A DNA stretch of 64,000 bases from Krasilnikovia cinnamomea (GCF_004217545.1 NZ_SHKY01000001.1:62001-126000), one strand, 5' to 3'; shown: positions 32,567-41,350, counted from the stretch's first letter. Translations and numbers: made by a program. Notes: generated from the letters alone by a model not told the origin.

Positions 32567-33502
32567 TCAGGCCGGCAGGGCCAGCGCGGCGATCTCGTCG
32601 GCGCAACCCCACGACAGCGTCATCCCGGCACCGCCATGACCGTACGCGTGCACCACCGTCCCCAGCGGAAAGTCCTGTGCCACCACCCGGGGGCCACCCC
32701 GCCGGGTCGGGCGCAGACCGACCCGCTCCCCCACCACCGGCGCGCCGGCCAGTTCCGGCACCAGCGCGACGCACCGGGCCAGGATCGCCTCGCTGACCGC
32801 CGGGTCGGGCCGGGTGTCCCACTCGTCGACGTCCCACGTGCCACCGAGGACCACGTCGTGTGCGCGTGGGTGCACATAGGTGCCCGGGTCGCCCGCGGCG
32901 CGCACGGAGGTGTCCAGGCCGGGATTGGCGACCAGGACGACCTGCCCGCGCGCCGGGCACAGCGCCGGGTCGCCGCACAGGCGGGCCGCGCCCAGTCCCG
33001 TGGCGTTCACCACGACCGGCGCCTCCACCAGGGCCTCGTCGAGGTGCCGGACGCCGCGCCGGACGATCCGGCCGCCCGCGTCCACGAAGCGCTGCCGCAG
33101 CCACGGCAGGTAGCTGCCCATGTCGGCCAGGGGCGCCACGAACCGGATCTCCCGGGTCCACGGCGGCTGCGCCGGACCGGAGGTCACCTGCCCGGCGGCG
33201 GGCGCCCACCACGGTGGGCCGGTGTCCGGGCCGCACTCCAGGTTGCGGGTGGCACGCAGCATCACCCCGGGCACCCCGGCGTCGGCCTGCCGGCTGAACT
33301 CCGCGTACGTGGCGGTGGCCCAGGCGAGCACGCGCGGGCCGCCGTCGATGCGGACGGGATACCAGACGGCCGCGGCGACCGCGGAGGTGGTAGCCGCGGG
33401 GTCGTCGGGCGACCACAGCGCGACCGTGGCGCCGCGTTCACGTAGCCGCACCGCGGCCGTCAGCCCGATGATGCCGCCGCCCAGCACGATGACGTCCGCC
33501 AT
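32567..33502 (-). CDS. D-amino-acid oxidase (FAD-dependent)
   Basis: 311 residues. FAD-binding dinucleotide fold at the start (VIVLGGGIIGLTAAVRLRERGATV). The DAAO hallmarks follow: VVVNATGLGA, RGQVVLVANPG, HPRAHDVVLGGTWD, VGLRPTRRGG with the substrate carboxylate-binding Arg, and YGHGGAGMTLSWGCADEI. It oxidises D-amino acids to 2-oxo acids with release of H2O2 and ammonia, which could feed nitrogen supply or recycle peptidoglycan D-amino acids (inference). It lacks a signal peptide. The start is ATG 33502. Confidence 0.9.
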   Translation of the reverse strand: MADVIVLGGGIIGLTAAVRLRERGATVALWSPDDPAATTSAVAAAVWYPVRIDGGPRVLAWATATYAEFSRQADAGVPGVMLRATRNLECGPDTGPPWWAPAAGQVTSGPAQPPWTREIRFVAPLADMGSYLPWLRQRFVDAGGRIVRRGVRHLDEALVEAPVVVNATGLGAARLCGDPALCPARGQVVLVANPGLDTSVRAAGDPGTYVHPRAHDVVLGGTWDVDEWDTRPDPAVSEAILARCVALVPELAGAPVVGERVGLRPTRRGGPRVVAQDFPLGTVVHAYGHGGAGMTLSWGCADEIAALALPA

Positions 33503-33597
33503 CCGCCCATGCTGCCGTATCCCGGTCCCGGGTACGCAACCGTGTTGAGTACCCGGACTCAGTCGCGGGGGCCGCGCGGCGGACCAGACTCCCCGTC

Positions 33598-33888
33598 ATG
33601 GAAACGAACTCCCAGAGCAAGTCCACCCCGGCGTTCTTCGTTCAGGCCGCGGCCTCGTTCGGACTCTCGATGGTCGCGGTGAGCGTCGGCATCGTGTACC
33701 TGCCCGTCGGCGCGTGGATCCGCGCGTTCCTCGCCGTCGGCATGCTGTACCTGGTGACCTCGGCGTTCACCCTGGCCAAGGTCGTACGCGACCAGCAGGA
33801 GAGCAGCACGGTGGTGCGCCGCGTCGACCAGGCCCGCATCGACCAGCTGCTGACCGGCCACGACCCGTTCAAGGTGCCGACGCCCTAA
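33598..33888 (+). CDS. YiaA/YiaB-like two-helix membrane protein
   Basis: 96 residues. Two membrane helices (about 11-34, AAASFGLSMVAVSVGIVYL; and 41-60, IRAFLAVGMLYLVTSAFTLAKVVRDQ) match the YiaAB domain, followed by a short charged tail. Function of the family is unknown. The last 4 nt overlap the end of the convergent DUF1810 gene. A CAGACT element ends 7 nt before the ATG. Confidence 0.85.
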   Translation: METNSQSKSTPAFFVQAAASFGLSMVAVSVGIVYLPVGAWIRAFLAVGMLYLVTSAFTLAKVVRDQQESSTVVRRVDQARIDQLLTGHDPFKVPTP

Positions 33889-34310
33889 CCCGTCTGACCG
33901 AGCAGGTCCAGGGTGCGCTGGTCCGGCGCGCCGTCGTAGAAGCGGTCCAGCACCGCCTGGAACGGCCGCGGGTCGTCGGCCGCCCGCGCGAACAGGGTCA
34001 TCGAGGAGCGCAACTTCAGGTCGTCGGGGTAGCCGAGGATCTGGGTGGCGGTGCGGCCCTCGACGGCCAGCAGGGCACGGGCGCACTCGGCCAGGCGGGG
34101 ACCCAGCACGGGATCGGCCAGGTACGCGCGGGCCTCGTCGAGCGAGGCGATCGCGTACCGCTGCGCGGTGGGGCTGTTTCCCAGCCCGGCCAGTTGCGGG
34201 AAGACGAACCACATCCAGTGGCCGCGCTTGGCGCCGGCACGCAGCTCGGCCAGCGCACCGGCGTACACGTCTCGTTGCGCGGCCGTGAACCGTGCCAGGT
34301 CATGACCCAC
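33885..34310 (-). CDS. DUF1810 family protein
   Basis: 141 residues covering the whole DUF1810 domain: RFTAAQRDVYAGALAELRAGAKRGHWMWFVFPQLAGLG, then YLADPVLGPRLAECARALL, DDLKLRSSMTLFARAA, FQAVLDRFYDGAPDQRTLDLL. It is a soluble protein of unknown role, called a calpastatin-like domain in some records. GTG 34310 follows TAACGT by 7 nt, fitting a leaderless mRNA. The gene begins 10 bp after the PP2C phosphatase stop on the same strand. Confidence 0.88.
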   Translation of the reverse strand: MGHDLARFTAAQRDVYAGALAELRAGAKRGHWMWFVFPQLAGLGNSPTAQRYAIASLDEARAYLADPVLGPRLAECARALLAVEGRTATQILGYPDDLKLRSSMTLFARAADDPRPFQAVLDRFYDGAPDQRTLDLLGQTG

Positions 34311-34317
34311 ACCGGCG

Positions 34318-34323
34318 ACGTTA
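34318..34323 (-). promoter_or_regulatory. Candidate -10 element (TAACGT) for the DUF1810 gene
   Basis: Minus-strand TAACGT, 7 nt before GTG 34310, overlapping the end of the upstream phosphatase gene. It would give a separate leaderless transcript. Confidence 0.4.
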
Positions 34324-35670
34324 CCGGGTCGGCCCCGAGACTATCTGCGGCGTGGCGAATCGGCGCAGATCCCGGGTGAGGCCGGTGAGCGGCCGGATGG
34401 CCAGGATGCAGGTGTCGTCCTCGGGGTTGGGCCGGCGGAACCGGTCGAAGAGCTGGATCAGCGGGTGGGTGGAGGAGGCCGCCACGGCCTCGTCCACAGT
34501 GGCGATCACCGCCTGCAGCCCCTCGTCGAGGCTGCGCTGCCGGTCCTCGATCAGCCCGTCGGTGTAGAACAGCAGCATGTCGCCGAAGTCGAGCTCCAGC
34601 GTGGCGTTGACGTAGCGGGCGTCCTCGACCACCCCCAGCACCGGGCCGGGCGGGCGCTCCAGCGCCGCCGCGCGCTTGGCGTGGCTGAACACCGGCGGCG
34701 GGTGCCCGGCCTGCGCCCAGGTGAGCACCCGTCGCTGCGGTTCGTAGCGGGCGATGACCGCGGTCGCGGAGATCTCCGGGTTCTCCCGCTCCAGGTCGCA
34801 GGTGAGCCGGTTCAGGTGGCCGAGCAGTCGCGCCGGGTCCGTGGTGGTCACGGCCAGGGCGCGCAGCGCATGCCGCAGCTGGGCCATGAACGTCGCCGCG
34901 GGGGTGCCGTGCCCGGCGACGTCGCCGACCGCCAGCAGCACCGAGCCGTCGGGCAGCGCCGCCGCGTGGTACCAGTCGCCGCCGACCCGGCTCTGCTGGC
35001 CCGCCGGCAGGTAGCGCACCGCGACCCGCAGTCCGGGCAGCTCGATCGGCCCCTCCGGGATGGGCAGGATGATGTGCTGTAGCCGGACCGCCATCTCGTG
35101 CTCGGCGGCCAGGTCGCGGCGGTGCTCGGCGAGTTCGCGTTCCATCTCGGCAAGGCGCAGCTCGGTGCTGGCCTCCCGGTCCGGCGGGGCGGGCGCGTCG
35201 TGGCGTAGCCACGTCATCAGCAGCCCGTCGCCGAGGCGGTGCACCCGCACCGAGTACCGGCCGCCGGTGTGGTCGAACGGGCCGACCGTGGCCGGCTCAC
35301 CACTGTCGAGGACGTGCTGGTAGATCGGCCACCGGTCGCTGGCCAGGGTCTGCGGGGAGTACAGGGCGGCGCGGGTGCCGACGAGCTGGGCGCCGCGCCG
35401 CCCGCCCGGGCTGACCGCCTCGGGGGTGACCGCGGCGACGACCAGATCCGCGAGACGGCCGGAGCGGTCGCGTACCGGGGCGAGGAACGCGGCGGCGCCC
35501 GGGATGGCGTCGAGCACCTGCTGGACCGTGGCCAGCCACGGCTCGCGGCGGCGCACCGCGGCGACGCCGACGGCGGCCCGGTCGAGGGTCGCGCGCGGCG
35601 GCTCCGCGGCCGGGTGCCAGCCAGCTGACCTGGTGTCCGCCGGCCCGGCGTACGTGTGAGCGCCTCTCAT
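34321..35670 (-). CDS. PP2C/SpoIIE-type serine phosphatase with N-terminal sensor
   Basis: 449 residues from ATG 35670, which has AGGAGGGG just upstream. Residues ~35-190 form a PAS/GAF-like sensor (IPGAAAFLAPVRDRSGRLADLVVAAV). A short coiled coil (LRLAEMERELAEHRRDLAAEHEMAVRLQ) links to the SpoIIE domain: RVGGDWYHA, VLLAVGDVAGHGTPAA, and FGDMLLFYTDGLIED, with the metal-binding Asp residues. Such enzymes dephosphorylate anti-sigma antagonists of the STAS type. One such antagonist is encoded at 63550-63900, though not adjacent. Confidence 0.9.
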   Translation of the reverse strand: MRGAHTYAGPADTRSAGWHPAAEPPRATLDRAAVGVAAVRRREPWLATVQQVLDAIPGAAAFLAPVRDRSGRLADLVVAAVTPEAVSPGGRRGAQLVGTRAALYSPQTLASDRWPIYQHVLDSGEPATVGPFDHTGGRYSVRVHRLGDGLLMTWLRHDAPAPPDREASTELRLAEMERELAEHRRDLAAEHEMAVRLQHIILPIPEGPIELPGLRVAVRYLPAGQQSRVGGDWYHAAALPDGSVLLAVGDVAGHGTPAATFMAQLRHALRALAVTTTDPARLLGHLNRLTCDLERENPEISATAVIARYEPQRRVLTWAQAGHPPPVFSHAKRAAALERPPGPVLGVVEDARYVNATLELDFGDMLLFYTDGLIEDRQRSLDEGLQAVIATVDEAVAASSTHPLIQLFDRFRRPNPEDDTCILAIRPLTGLTRDLRRFATPQIVSGPTR

Positions 35671-35797
35671 GCCCCTCCTGCCTCGGTGGTATCGGCTTAT
35701 TGCATACGCCTGCGCGGACCTCGCCGACATCCCCCTTTCACGCAAGCACGGTCGACCTGCGGTGGGTCCTCGGCGCCGATCACCCAACCGGGCGACG

Positions 35798-35814
35798 GAT
35801 CGGGCAGCCCGATC
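35798..35814 (-). terminator. Hairpin downstream of the mazF-like gene
   Basis: GATCGGGC-A-GCCCGATC, a perfect 8-bp palindrome 34 nt after the toxin stop. As a hairpin it would use 7 bp and a 3-nt loop. Confidence 0.5.
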
Positions 35815-35847
35815 GGGCGGGCGGGGCCGGATCTGGCGGGCGGGCGC

Positions 35848-36162
35848 TCAGATCTCGAAGAGCTCGCGCATGGCTTCGGCAAGCCGGGCCATGCTGGCTC
35901 CGGTCACCATGCCGATGCGCTCCGCGCCGACGGCGGCGGGCAGCCGGCGCATCCGGTTGACCACGACCACGCCGGTGATGGGGTCCTGCTCCGTGAGGGC
36001 CACGGCATACGGCGGCAGCTGGGTGGCGCCCCGCTGGCGCACGATGGGCGCGCAGAACGGCGAGGCATTGCCGCGTTCGTTGTAGCTGTCCGCGGAGAGA
36101 ACGAGGACGCGGTAGCGCAGGTCGGTGCGGTTGCCGATGGTCCAGATCTCGCCGCGCTTCAT
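35848..36162 (-). CDS. MazF/PemK-like toxin
   Basis: 104 residues beginning MKRGEIWTIG. It follows the MazF SH3-like barrel: RVLVLSADSYNERGN, FCAPIVRQ, VALTEQDPITGVVVVNRMRRLPA, and a C-terminal helix (GASMARLAEAMRELF). MazF toxins are sequence-specific endoribonucleases held off by a DNA-binding antitoxin encoded just upstream. Here no typical antitoxin is seen. The frame upstream ends in a 4-nt overlap with this start and lies in unusually A+T-rich DNA. Activity is inferred from the family. Confidence 0.75.
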   Translation of the reverse strand: MKRGEIWTIGNRTDLRYRVLVLSADSYNERGNASPFCAPIVRQRGATQLPPYAVALTEQDPITGVVVVNRMRRLPAAVGAERIGMVTGASMARLAEAMRELFEI

Positions 36163-36527
36163 CGCGGCCCGGTCCCGGCGGCCATGCCGGTGAGCGTACC
36201 GCCGGGCAGATCTTCGGGTTGCGCTGGCCCGCCCGGGGCGGGCGGATCACAGTTCGGCGGGCATTCGATTAAGGGCATGTTTCGAGTACGCGGAAACTGT
36301 GTTCCAACCCCTGGGAGCCCCGTGTTAGCTGCCTCACGAGCGACGACCAGCACATCGTGAAAATTTGTTACTCGTCGGTTCGGTTTAACGTCAATGTCAG
36401 CGACGAACTCGCTGCTCATCGGCCGGTCCGCGATGGACGGTGCGAACTCGACGGTGCCTTTGTTCACGCGCTCGAAAACAGGCTGAATAGATCGATCAAT
36501 GTCACCTGAAAGAAATGTGTGTCGCAC
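36159..36527 (-). CDS. Uncertain ORF coupled to the mazF-like gene (possible antitoxin or remnant)
   Basis: 122 codons from GTG 36527, and its stop overlaps the toxin start (36159-36162). A shorter version from ATG 36278 has 39 codons. No antitoxin motif (AbrB, RHH, HTH) is visible. Codon use is atypical: in the first ~80 codons third positions are only about half G/C, unlike every neighbour, so this is either foreign DNA or not coding. The 4-nt overlap is the main reason to list it. Confidence 0.3.
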   Translation of the reverse strand: MRHTFLSGDIDRSIQPVFERVNKGTVEFAPSIADRPMSSEFVADIDVKPNRRVTNFHDVLVVAREAANTGLPGVGTQFPRTRNMPLIECPPNCDPPAPGGPAQPEDLPGGTLTGMAAGTGPR

Positions 36528-36560
36528 CGCTCGCGAATGCGCGGAGATTCCTGTTCGCTG
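36250..36560. other. Low-G+C stretch between mazF and the glucan synthase gene
   Basis: By eye this is near 50-55% G+C against about 74% around it, with runs such as GTGAAAATTTGTTACTC and ACAGGCTGAATAGATCG. It lies in the 452-bp gap 36163-36614 and must include the promoter of the polysaccharide genes. No IS end, integrase or tRNA is visible. Confidence 0.7.
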
Positions 36561-36614
36561 GTTGGTGGCGCACGAACCCCCGGGCGCCCCTCCCGATGTC
36601 CCAGGAGCTTCGAC

Positions 36615-38222
36615 ATGCCGGCCCCATCAGCACCCCCGAGCCGCCCCGGCGCCGCACTGGCCTGGCGGCCGCTGCAGCGCTCCACCCGGGTGGCGATCAT
36701 CGGCGCGCTGGTCGCCACGGTCTTCTATCAGCTGTTCCTGCTGAACCCGGCCTACCGCGGACCTACCTGGCTGTGGCTGGCGATGCTGACCGCCGAGGGA
36801 CTCACGGCGCTGCACCTGATCGGCACCTGGTGGACGATCCTCGCCCACGACGACCGCAGCGAGCCCGTGGACGTCACGGTCTGGCGAAACCGGCTGCGGG
36901 CGGGCGCCGAGGTTCCCTCGATCGACGTCTTCATCACCGCGTACGGCGAGGAGCCGGAGCTGGTGCGGCGCACCGTGCGCGCGGCGCTGGCCATGGACCT
37001 GCCGCACCGGACGTACCTGCTCGACGACGGTGACAGCGACGAGCTGCGCGACATCGCCGCCGCCGAGGGCGCGGGCTACTTCCGCCGCCCGGGCGGGCAG
37101 CACGCCAAGGCGGGCAACGTCAACGCCGGCCTGGCCCGGACCGACGGCGAGTTCGCGGTCATCTTCGACGCCGACCACGTGCCCGAGCCGGGGTTCCTGC
37201 TCAGCGTGCTGCCGCACTTCGTCGACCCGGACGTGGCGTTCGTGCAGTCGCCGCAGTCGTACACCAACCACGTGAATCTCGTGGCGACCGGCTCCGCCGA
37301 GGCGCAGCGCATCTTCTACGAGCTGGTCTGCCCGGGCAAGAACCACTTCAACGCGGCCTTCTGCGTCGGCACCAACGTCATGTTCCGGCGCGCGGCGCTC
37401 GACGAGATCGGCGGCATCTGGACCGGCAGCAACTCCGAGGACATCTGGACCTCGATCGAGCTGCACAAACGCGGCTGGACGTCGATCTACGTGCCGCAGG
37501 TGCTGGCCCGGGGGCTGGCGCCCTACGACGTGTCGTCGTACCTCAAGCAGCAGTTGCGCTGGGCCAGCGGCGGCTTCGAGATCCTGCTGCGCGGAAGGCT
37601 GTTCAAGCGCGGCTCCGGCCTGACCCTGGATCAGCGGCTGCAGTACCTGTTCTGCGGCACGCACTACCTGCTGTCGCTGGCGATGATGACCTTCATGCTG
37701 TTCCCGGCGCTGTACCTGCTGTTCGCGCTGAGCCCCATCCGGGCGGACGGTTTCGTGTGGGCCACCCACTACCTGCCCTTCCAGGCGATGGTGCTGCTGG
37801 TGACGTGGCTGCAGTCCGGCGGGTTCAAACCCTCGGCGATCGTGGCCAGCATCGGCGCGGCGCCGGTGCACCTGCGGGCACTGTGGGCGGTGGTGCGCAA
37901 CAAACCCGCGACGTGGAAGGTGACGAACTCGGCCGGCACGGGTACCCGATCCCTGTGGGCGGTCATGCCCCACGTCGCTCTGCTCGTACTCAATGTCACC
38001 GCGATCACGGTCGGCCTGATCGTCATGGCCGACCCGCCGCCGACCTGGCTCTCCGTCGGGTGGGCCACGATGATCGTCCTGATTCTCGGCCGCATGATCC
38101 TCGAATCGGTGACCGGCGGGCGCATCCGGCATGCGCCGCCGCCCCCGGCGCCCGCCCTTCCCCGGCAGACCGGTGTGAGCAGCGCGAACACCCCCGTGCC
38201 GGCCGGCGTGAGCGCCGCCTGA
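36615..38222 (+). CDS. Processive GT2 polysaccharide (beta-glucan/cellulose-type) synthase
   Basis: 535 residues from ATG 36615, with AGGAG 7 nt upstream. Two membrane helices (about 25-72) precede the cytosolic catalytic domain, which has all four processive-GT2 motifs: DDGD (137-140), DADH (185-188), SED (274-276, the usual TED) and QQLRW (312-316). At least five more helices follow. It should polymerise a nucleotide sugar, probably UDP-glucose, and push the chain through the membrane. There is no PilZ domain. The tail after residue ~510 is Pro-rich. The next genes are a membrane-fusion protein and a GH81 beta-1,3-glucanase, so a beta-glucan product is likely. Confidence 0.88.
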   Translation: MPAPSAPPSRPGAALAWRPLQRSTRVAIIGALVATVFYQLFLLNPAYRGPTWLWLAMLTAEGLTALHLIGTWWTILAHDDRSEPVDVTVWRNRLRAGAEVPSIDVFITAYGEEPELVRRTVRAALAMDLPHRTYLLDDGDSDELRDIAAAEGAGYFRRPGGQHAKAGNVNAGLARTDGEFAVIFDADHVPEPGFLLSVLPHFVDPDVAFVQSPQSYTNHVNLVATGSAEAQRIFYELVCPGKNHFNAAFCVGTNVMFRRAALDEIGGIWTGSNSEDIWTSIELHKRGWTSIYVPQVLARGLAPYDVSSYLKQQLRWASGGFEILLRGRLFKRGSGLTLDQRLQYLFCGTHYLLSLAMMTFMLFPALYLLFALSPIRADGFVWATHYLPFQAMVLLVTWLQSGGFKPSAIVASIGAAPVHLRALWAVVRNKPATWKVTNSAGTGTRSLWAVMPHVALLVLNVTAITVGLIVMADPPPTWLSVGWATMIVLILGRMILESVTGGRIRHAPPPPAPALPRQTGVSSANTPVPAGVSAA

Positions 38223-38226
38223 GACG

Positions 38227-38254
38227 CCCCGGGCGGCAGCGCCGCCACCCGGGG
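38227..38254 (+). terminator. Imperfect GC-rich hairpin between synthase and fusion-protein genes
   Basis: CCCCGGGCGGC, loop AGC, then GCCGCC and CCGGGG interrupted by a 2-nt bulge. It may attenuate transcription between the two genes rather than end it, since a good AAGGA site and ATG follow 89 nt later. Confidence 0.4.
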
Positions 38255-38342
38255 TCCCACCCCCTCCCCCGAGCGGCGCCCGCGGGCCGCCGTTCACCCG
38301 ACACCCGGCCGGGCCGCTCGTCCGGCCAAGAAGGACGTTGTC

Positions 38343-39149
38343 ATGAGCACGATCATCAGCGACACCGGACTCGATCAGACCCCCGTCGCCGAGGACGCCG
38401 CCACCGAGAACGCCGAACCGAGCGAAACCGGGGCTCCGCCGCCCACCGGCCCGCGCCGGCCACGCCTGTGGCATGCCCTGCGGGTGATCCGCACCATCGT
38501 CGTGGTGCTGATCCTGCTGGCCGCGGCCGGGATCGGTGGCACCCACCTCGTCCGGCAGCGCCTCGCCGACCGGGCGTTCGTGGACGTGGGCACGGCCGTG
38601 CTGAACGCCGAGCCCATCCCGGTCGGCTCCGCCGCCGCAGGCATCGTCGAGCACGTGTACGTGCAGGACGGCTCCGCCGTCGCGGGCGGTGCGCGGCTGG
38701 CCAGCCTCGCCGTCACCACCACCCCGGGCAGCCCGCCCCGGATCGAGGAGCTGCGCGCCCCGGCCACCGGCCTGGTGAGTGAGATCAACGTGGCGCAGGG
38801 CCAGGTGGCGCGCGGCGGCGAGCCCGTCGTCACCCTCTACGACCCGGCCGCGATGTCCTTCGTGGTCGAGGTGCCCGCGCAGGTCCTGCGCCGGTTGCGG
38901 CTCGGCATGACCGCCTACGTGGACGGTCCGGGCCTGCCCGGCCGGATCACCACCACGCTGGACCGGGTGGAGCCCAAGGTGACCGCGGCGGCGGCGCCCA
39001 CCGACACCGCCGGCCTGATCACGGTGGTGCTCAAACCCGCGCAGGACGACCTGGACACGGTCCGGACCCTGGTGCCGGGCCTGCGCTTCGACGTGGTCGT
39101 GGACACCACGACCGCGGTCGGTCACACCCCGGCGGTGAACAGCGCGTGA
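38343..39149 (+). CDS. HlyD/BgsB-like membrane-fusion protein
   Basis: 268 residues. A cytosolic disordered N-terminus (1-47) is followed by one membrane helix (VIRTIVVVLILLAAAGIGGTHLV, about 48-70). An extracytoplasmic biotinyl-lipoyl-like pair of half-motifs comes next (SAAAGIVEHVYVQDGSAVAGGARLASL; LRAPATGLVSEINVAQGQVARGGEPVVTLYD), then a beta-barrel (SFVVEVPAQVLRRLRLGMTAYV). This is the layout of HlyD/Alg44-type adaptors that accompany polysaccharide synthases, such as BgsB with BgsA for mixed-linkage glucan in rhizobia. The stop overlaps the next start (GTGA at 39146-39149). Confidence 0.82.
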   Translation: MSTIISDTGLDQTPVAEDAATENAEPSETGAPPPTGPRRPRLWHALRVIRTIVVVLILLAAAGIGGTHLVRQRLADRAFVDVGTAVLNAEPIPVGSAAAGIVEHVYVQDGSAVAGGARLASLAVTTTPGSPPRIEELRAPATGLVSEINVAQGQVARGGEPVVTLYDPAAMSFVVEVPAQVLRRLRLGMTAYVDGPGLPGRITTTLDRVEPKVTAAAAPTDTAGLITVVLKPAQDDLDTVRTLVPGLRFDVVVDTTTAVGHTPAVNSA

Positions 39150-41308
39150 GCCGCCGCCTGCTCACCGCGATCCTGGCGCTCGGCCTGCTGACCGCCTGCA
39201 CCGCCGACCGCGGCACCGCGCGCCGCGGCCCCTCGCCGGGCGTGGCGGCCGTCGGACCGGTCACCGAGGCGGCCGCGGACACCCGGGTCGCCGTGCCCGG
39301 CGGCACCGGTCGCGGCAGCGTGGCCGCGACGCTGCCAGGCGCGGCGACGCCGGGCAAGGCCCCGGCCCAGGCGGGCGAGCTGCACGGGCGGGCCCTGCCG
39401 ACGAACCAGTGGTGGAGCTCGGCGCTGACCGGCCCGGGCACCCAGCCGATGTGGGCGCACCCGCTGGCCGCCCGGGTGACCGGCGACGGGGTACAGCTCA
39501 GCAGCGCCCCGGTCACGGCCAGCGCGAACGCCATCACCACGCCGTTCGTCCCGGCACTGGGCACCGACGCCGCCGGCGCCACCAGCGTCGTCGGATACGG
39601 GGCGTTCCACGTCGTGCTGCGCGTCGCCCTGGCCGGTGGCGGCACGGTGGAGCTGACCGTGGCGTCCGGCAGCCCGGTCGCCTGGCTGCGGTTCCGGGGC
39701 ACCACCGCCCGGCTGAGCGCGGGAGGCGCCGTCCGCGACGTGGGCAGCAGCGGCGGGCTCGCCCGGCTGGACATCGCCGGGCAGCGCTGGGACGTGGTCG
39801 GCTCGGGCCTCACGCTGTCCGGTGGCACCCTCACCGCGAAGGACCCGCAGGTCGCGGTGGCCCGGGTGCCCGACGGGGCGGACGCGGCGAGCTGGGAGAA
39901 GGCCGTCACGGCCGCCGCCGAACCGGTGGTGGACACCAGCGCGGCGATGGCGTACGACGCCGGGTCCGGGACGGTCACCCAGACCCTCACGGCCACCCGG
40001 GCGTCCGGCCGGGGCGGGCTGTGGGCGCTGCTGCCGCACCAGCGCGCGGGCCTGGTGACCGGCCCGGCACCGCTGGCCGGTACGTACCCCGACGCCCGGG
40101 GCACCCTCTCGCTCGTCGAGGCCGACCGGGTGCGGGTCCGGGTGCCACTGCCCGGACTGCTCACCGGCGTACCGCGGGTGGACGTCGGTACGCGGGAACG
40201 CCGCGCCGTCCTCGCCGACCTCGACCGCGACCTGGCCGACAAGCCCGGGGCGGGCGGCAGCTACTTCGGACTCAAGGAGCTGGGGCGGCTCGCCTCGATC
40301 GCGGAGGTGGCCCAGGCGATCGGGGCGACCGGCCAGCGGCAGGCCGCGCTGGGGCGGCTGGCGCCGCAACTCGTCGACTGGCTGACCTACTCCGGGCCGG
40401 CCGACGCCCGGTATCTCGGCTACGACCGGAGCTGGGGCGGCCTGATCGCCGTCCCGGCCGAGTTCGGCAGCCAGGACTACAACGACCACCACTTCCAGTA
40501 CGGCTACCTGGTCCGCGCCGCCGCCGTCCTGGCGGCGGCCGACCCCGGCTTCGCCCGCGACTACGGCGGGGTCGTCGACCTCCTCGTCCAGGACTTCGCG
40601 GGGAGCCGGGCGGTGCCCAAGGCCGGGGGCGGGTTCCCGCCGTTCCGCTCGTTCAACGCCTACCTCGGCAGCTCGGCCGCGTCCGGCTTCGCGCCATTCG
40701 CGGACGGCAACAACCAGGAGTCGTCCAGCGAGGCGGTGGCCGCGTGGGAGGCGGTGACCCGCTGGGGCCAGGTGCGCGGCGACGCGGCGCTGACCGATTT
40801 CGGCGCCACCCACTACGCCATGGAGGCGGCCACCGCGCGCCTGTACTGGCTCGGGGAAAACCTGGAACGACCGGCCGGGTACGCGCACACCCCGGCGGGC
40901 ATCGTCTGGGACGCGAAGGTGGACTACGCGACGTGGTTCGACCCGCGACCCGAGTCGGTGGTGGGCATCCAGCTGCTGCCGCTGACCTTCGGGTCGCTGT
41001 ACCGGGCGTCGCCCACGGCCGCCGCCGCCCGCGACCAGGAGCTGCGGGCGGCGGTGGGCGGACCGCCGCGAATCTGGGGCGACCTGTTCGCCGCCGACCT
41101 GGCGGTGGCCGACCCGGAGGCCGCCCGGGCGCGGCTCGACGCGGGCGTCTCGCGCGAGCCGGGCACCAGCCGCGGCCTGGTCCGCTACTACGTGGCCGCG
41201 CTGGCCGAGCTGGGCGCGCCCCAGCCGGGCGTCGTGACCCCGCTCGGCAGCCTCGCCTTCGGCAGCGTCGCGCACCCGCGCCAAGTGAGCGCGGGCCCCG
41301 GCGGCTGA
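39146..41308 (+). CDS. GH81-like endo-beta-1,3-glucanase, lipoprotein
   Basis: 720 residues from GTG 39146. A lipoprotein signal ends at LGLLTAC with C18, so the enzyme is anchored outside the membrane. GH81 features: LPTNQWWSSAL near 85-95, NDHHFQYGYLVRAAA with D447, and DGNNQESSSEA (520-530) with E525 and E529 four apart, the catalytic pair position in this family. It would cut beta-1,3-glucan internally. Being translationally coupled to the fusion protein and behind the synthase, it may trim or release the glucan made by this locus rather than digest food. Confidence 0.85.
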   Translation: MSRRLLTAILALGLLTACTADRGTARRGPSPGVAAVGPVTEAAADTRVAVPGGTGRGSVAATLPGAATPGKAPAQAGELHGRALPTNQWWSSALTGPGTQPMWAHPLAARVTGDGVQLSSAPVTASANAITTPFVPALGTDAAGATSVVGYGAFHVVLRVALAGGGTVELTVASGSPVAWLRFRGTTARLSAGGAVRDVGSSGGLARLDIAGQRWDVVGSGLTLSGGTLTAKDPQVAVARVPDGADAASWEKAVTAAAEPVVDTSAAMAYDAGSGTVTQTLTATRASGRGGLWALLPHQRAGLVTGPAPLAGTYPDARGTLSLVEADRVRVRVPLPGLLTGVPRVDVGTRERRAVLADLDRDLADKPGAGGSYFGLKELGRLASIAEVAQAIGATGQRQAALGRLAPQLVDWLTYSGPADARYLGYDRSWGGLIAVPAEFGSQDYNDHHFQYGYLVRAAAVLAAADPGFARDYGGVVDLLVQDFAGSRAVPKAGGGFPPFRSFNAYLGSSAASGFAPFADGNNQESSSEAVAAWEAVTRWGQVRGDAALTDFGATHYAMEAATARLYWLGENLERPAGYAHTPAGIVWDAKVDYATWFDPRPESVVGIQLLPLTFGSLYRASPTAAAARDQELRAAVGGPPRIWGDLFAADLAVADPEAARARLDAGVSREPGTSRGLVRYYVAALAELGAPQPGVVTPLGSLAFGSVAHPRQVSAGPGG

Positions 41309-41320
41309 TCGGGCCGCCCC

Positions 41321-41350
41321 GCCCGGCCCGGCCCCCCGCTCGGGCCGGGC
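41321..41350 (+). terminator. Hairpin after the GH81 gene
   Basis: GCCCGGCCCG, 10-nt loop, CGGGCCGGGC, a perfect 10-bp stem 13 bp after the stop at 41308. It separates the glucan genes from gndA. Confidence 0.65.

Noticed and set aside
36250-36560. c-di-GMP or c-di-AMP riboswitch before the glucan synthase gene
   Set aside because: I could not find the conserved core of either class. The region is merely A+T richer.
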